Shown: one piece after another, positions 16,064 through 17,786 of the stretch
Numbering within the stretch: the stretch's first letter is position 1
Layout: each line of letters starts with the position of its first letter
Source: an uncultured Collinsella sp.
GTDB lineage: Bacteria; Actinomycetota; Coriobacteriia; Coriobacteriales; Coriobacteriaceae
DNA: 17,786 nt
Reading direction: 5' to 3'
NCBI GenBank assembly: GCA_902470925.1
Contig: CABRIF010000042.1
Coordinates: 1-17,786, forward strand
Notes under the pieces: model-generated
What the model was told of the DNA's origin: nothing
Seen by the model: only the letters and a program-made list of their open reading frames with translations
The model's database searches: none
Position numbers and translations under genes: made by a program

Positions 16064-17320
16064 CTATCTGCGGATGCTGGCCTGCTGCGCCGCCCTCACC
16101 TCGTCGATGGCGCGCTCGATTGCCTTATGGATGCCCTCAAGGCGGCCTGGTATGTCGGAGACGGCGCGGTTGAGGGCGAGGACGTCAACCGCTTCGTCTG
16201 CGAACCCCGCCAGCGCGTCCATGTCGAGCCACGAGAGGCCATGCGTGTAGCGTGCGAGCTGATCGCCGATGGCCTTGATGAACGGCATCGGATGGCGCAT
16301 GTGGTATGGCGTGAAGTCGTTTGCAAGCGGGCGGTCGCACCACAGGGCCTCACCCGTATCGAAAATCGGGGCAAGGCGTAGCCACGTGCGCGATTCGCTG
16401 TCCATAAGGATGCCGAAGTTGCCCCAGTGGCGATCGAAGTTGGCAAGAATGTGGTCAACAACGAGCATGCGATCGATTGCTTCGCGCGCATCATGCAAGC
16501 CGTGCTGCTCGCAGACCGTGGCAAATGTCTCACAGCGCGACGCGCTGTTGTCCTCTTTGTGCGAGAGCACCACATCGGCGGCGGGGACGAATTCAGTTTG
16601 CGCATCAACCATGCAGGGACATGCCGACACGTGCGAGGGGTATCCGTTTTGCTCCAGTTTATAGGCAACGTATGCATCCTGCGGCATGATTCGTGCACAG
16701 AGTAGCGTTGCGATACGTTCATTCATCGGTTCCTGATAGAGCCTCTCAGGTTTACCCGACTTGATAAGCACGCGCTCGTTGCCGCGCACCTCCCAGCGCT
16801 TGGAGAGGTCGCCGTTGAGGGCGGCGTCGGGCGAGCTCGCCACGATGATGCCTTCCTCTCCGATGCGGGCGATTGCCTCGGCGCCGGAGTCGGGGTCATG
16901 CGGGGCGAGCGCCTCCCCCAGGGCAGGGGAGAATGGTTGATCGAAGAAATTGATATTCTTCCAGTTTAAGATTACGTTTTCGGGCTTGAGCCAGTATTGG
17001 TCGGAGAGGGACAATCCCAGGCCTTCGAAAAGGAGGTCCTCGGAGGAGTCCAGGTTGAGGCGCTGCAGTACGGGGTCCAGGCCCGGGCGCGTTGCGGGAA
17101 CGGCTCGATTGCGGAGCCAACGGGCAAGACAGCTCGTGGAGAAACTGCCGCCGCGGTCGAGGCACCCAAGGGGGAGATAGGTTCGGTTGAGGACGGTTGT
17201 TGGACCAATCATGCGTTGTGTGGTGGTGTCGAAGCGGAATCGCGCAACGGGATGGTCTCGGCACATGAGCGTGCGGGAGGCGATGTGGCGCGCGGCATCC
17301 GCCGCCGTACCAGTTGTCAT
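16064..17320 (-). CDS. HipA-like Ser/Thr kinase domain protein
   Basis: A 418-residue protein of the HipA-like kinase superfamily, of the type common in Firmicutes and Coriobacteria with the hallmark LGLSLSDQYWLKP (101-113). Kinase features visible are ALNGDLSKRW (167-176), at the place of the glycine-rich loop, and VLIKSG with K187 as probable ATP-contacting lysine. They also include the catalytic loop ILANFDRHWGNFG with D296 and N301, and PIFDTGEALW with D321 as the metal-binding Asp. All key residues are present, so it may be an active kinase. In E. coli HipA phosphorylates glutamyl-tRNA synthetase and is held by HipB; no hipB-like helix-turn-helix gene is adjacent here, although upstream sequence ends 420 bp from the start. 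The ATG at 17320 follows AAAAGGGG. Whether this type is a toxin is unknown. Confidence 0.87.
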   Translation of the reverse strand: MTTGTAADAARHIASRTLMCRDHPVARFRFDTTTQRMIGPTTVLNRTYLPLGCLDRGGSFSTSCLARWLRNRAVPATRPGLDPVLQRLNLDSSEDLLFEGLGLSLSDQYWLKPENVILNWKNINFFDQPFSPALGEALAPHDPDSGAEAIARIGEEGIIVASSPDAALNGDLSKRWEVRGNERVLIKSGKPERLYQEPMNERIATLLCARIMPQDAYVAYKLEQNGYPSHVSACPCMVDAQTEFVPAADVVLSHKEDNSASRCETFATVCEQHGLHDAREAIDRMLVVDHILANFDRHWGNFGILMDSESRTWLRLAPIFDTGEALWCDRPLANDFTPYHMRHPMPFIKAIGDQLARYTHGLSWLDMDALAGFADEAVDVLALNRAVSDIPGRLEGIHKAIERAIDEVRAAQQASIRR

Positions 17321-17364
17321 GAAATGCCCCTTTTCCTGTGCTGTTCCGCGACTGCTGTCGTTTC

Positions 17365-17379
17365 GGATACTCAGGATAC
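17365..17379. promoter_or_regulatory. GGATAC direct repeat upstream of the HipA-like gene
   Basis: GGATAC occurs at 17365-17370 and 17374-17379, about 45-59 bp before the kinase start codon. GGATA is the half-site of the known E. coli HipB operator (TATCC, 8 bases, GGATA), but there the halves are inverted, while here they are direct. It is a possible operator; coincidence is quite possible. Confidence 0.25.
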
Positions 17380-17390
17380 CCTATGTGCAG
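17372..17390 (+). repeat. 19-bp direct repeat, left copy
   Basis: CAGGATACCCTATGTGCAG is found here and again at 17712-17730, in the same orientation 340 bp away. The two copies bracket repeat element copy 4. The following ten bases agree at six positions. Confidence 0.9.
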
Positions 17391-17423
17391 GACCTATGCC
17401 CAGCGGCTGCGCTCCGAAGCTCA

Positions 17424-17710
17424 AGCGTGTCGTTCGTGACGGGCTTGTTGCAAGTTCGGGCTCCATTCTTCGGTGTGCCTCCCCGGTTCGCTGTTCGTGC
17501 ATCGACGTAGCTTGGGTTCGCCTTCTGTCCGTCGGTGCATCCCGGGTTCGTCTTTGGTCCATCGGCGCAACGCGGGTTCGCCTTTGGTCCATCGGCGCAA
17601 CGCGGGTTCGTCCTCTGTCCATTTGGGGGCGAAAAACGGCTCTGGATGGACGGAATCCGAACCCGGATTCCACGGACGGCCCGAACCCGAACCCGCGTTG
17701 CACAGAATCC
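17424..17710 (+). repeat. Composite 30-bp repeat element, copy 4
   Basis: Left-arm units start at 17484, 17514, 17544, 17574 and 17604, 30 bp apart, with two eroded units before them. The units at 17544 and 17574 differ by a single base, which suggests a recent tandem duplication. The core is 17625-17649. The right arm has only two units and then stops abruptly at about 17703, nine bases before the second direct repeat. It lies upstream of the HipA-like gene; what is on its right is beyond the insert. Confidence 0.92.
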
Positions 17711-17711
17711 C

Positions 17712-17730
17712 CAGGATACCCTATGTGCAG
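17712..17730 (+). repeat. 19-bp direct repeat, right copy
   Basis: Exact second copy of the 19-bp sequence at 17372-17390. It ends ten bases before the adapter, so how far the repeated segment extends cannot be seen. Confidence 0.9.
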
Positions 17731-17740
17731 TGCCTGCGCC

Positions 17741-17786
17741 CTGTCTCTTATACACATCTGACGCTGCCGACGATACTCCTTGTGTA
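17741..17786 (-). other. Nextera i5 sequencing adapter (artefact)
   Basis: The last 46 bases are the exact reverse complement of bases 1-46: mosaic end, read-1 adapter and index AAGGAGTA on the minus strand. Genomic sequence ends at 17740. Confidence 0.98.

Noticed and set aside
8155..17730. Insertion sequence or integrase-borne mobile element
   Set aside because: No transposase, integrase or relaxase sequence is present in the window; only repeats and one pair of direct repeats.

Overview
The window is a 17.7 kb insert of high-GC actinobacterial DNA, most consistent with a gut Coriobacteriia such as Collinsella. This is judged from codon use, the style of PolA, ZnuABC and the M18 aminopeptidase, and the Firmicute-type HipA protein; it was not tested by a search. 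Both ends carry the same Illumina Nextera i5 adapter (bases 1-46 and 17741-17786), so only 47-17740 is biological and both edges are artificial cuts.

Layout. 47-3654 (minus strand) is a tightly packed zinc-uptake operon, transcribed right to left: a His-rich zinc-binding lipoprotein (znuA/adcA type), the ABC ATPase, the permease, and a truncated histidine-triad protein. A perfect 10-5-10 palindrome of the Fur/Zur kind lies just upstream of the first gene. 4068-5459 (minus) is an M18 aminopeptidase with its own terminator. 5925-6911 (plus) is a lipoprotein of unknown role, followed by a 38-bp tandem repeat whose last unit forms a terminator. 7116-8126 (plus) is a DUF389 membrane protein. 8675-9352 (minus) is a Crp/Fnr-type regulator. 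9353-9540 holds a short gene remnant or small ORF. 9705-12476 (plus) is a complete DNA polymerase I with a degenerate proofreading domain. 13720-14718 (minus) is an AbiEi-like/DUF559 nuclease-fold protein, and 16064-17320 (minus) is a HipA-like kinase with no HipB partner beside it.

The most unusual content is non-coding. Four intergenic regions (about 8155-8636, 12934-13690, 15385-15787 and 17424-17710) carry copies of one composite repeat element. Each has a near-invariant 25-bp core, a left arm of 30-bp units containing GGGTTCG and GTCC, and a right arm of 30-bp units containing the reverse motifs GGAC and CGAACCC. The whole element is therefore a long modular imperfect palindrome. All four copies point the same way. 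Units decay with distance from the core, and an 81-bp central segment is identical in three copies. One copy uses a different right-arm unit around the same core. The last copy is bracketed by a 19-bp direct repeat. I do not recognise this family; it is the best candidate here for something undescribed.

The long overlapping reading frames across these arrays follow from the 30-bp (10-codon) period and high GC. I do not consider them genes.
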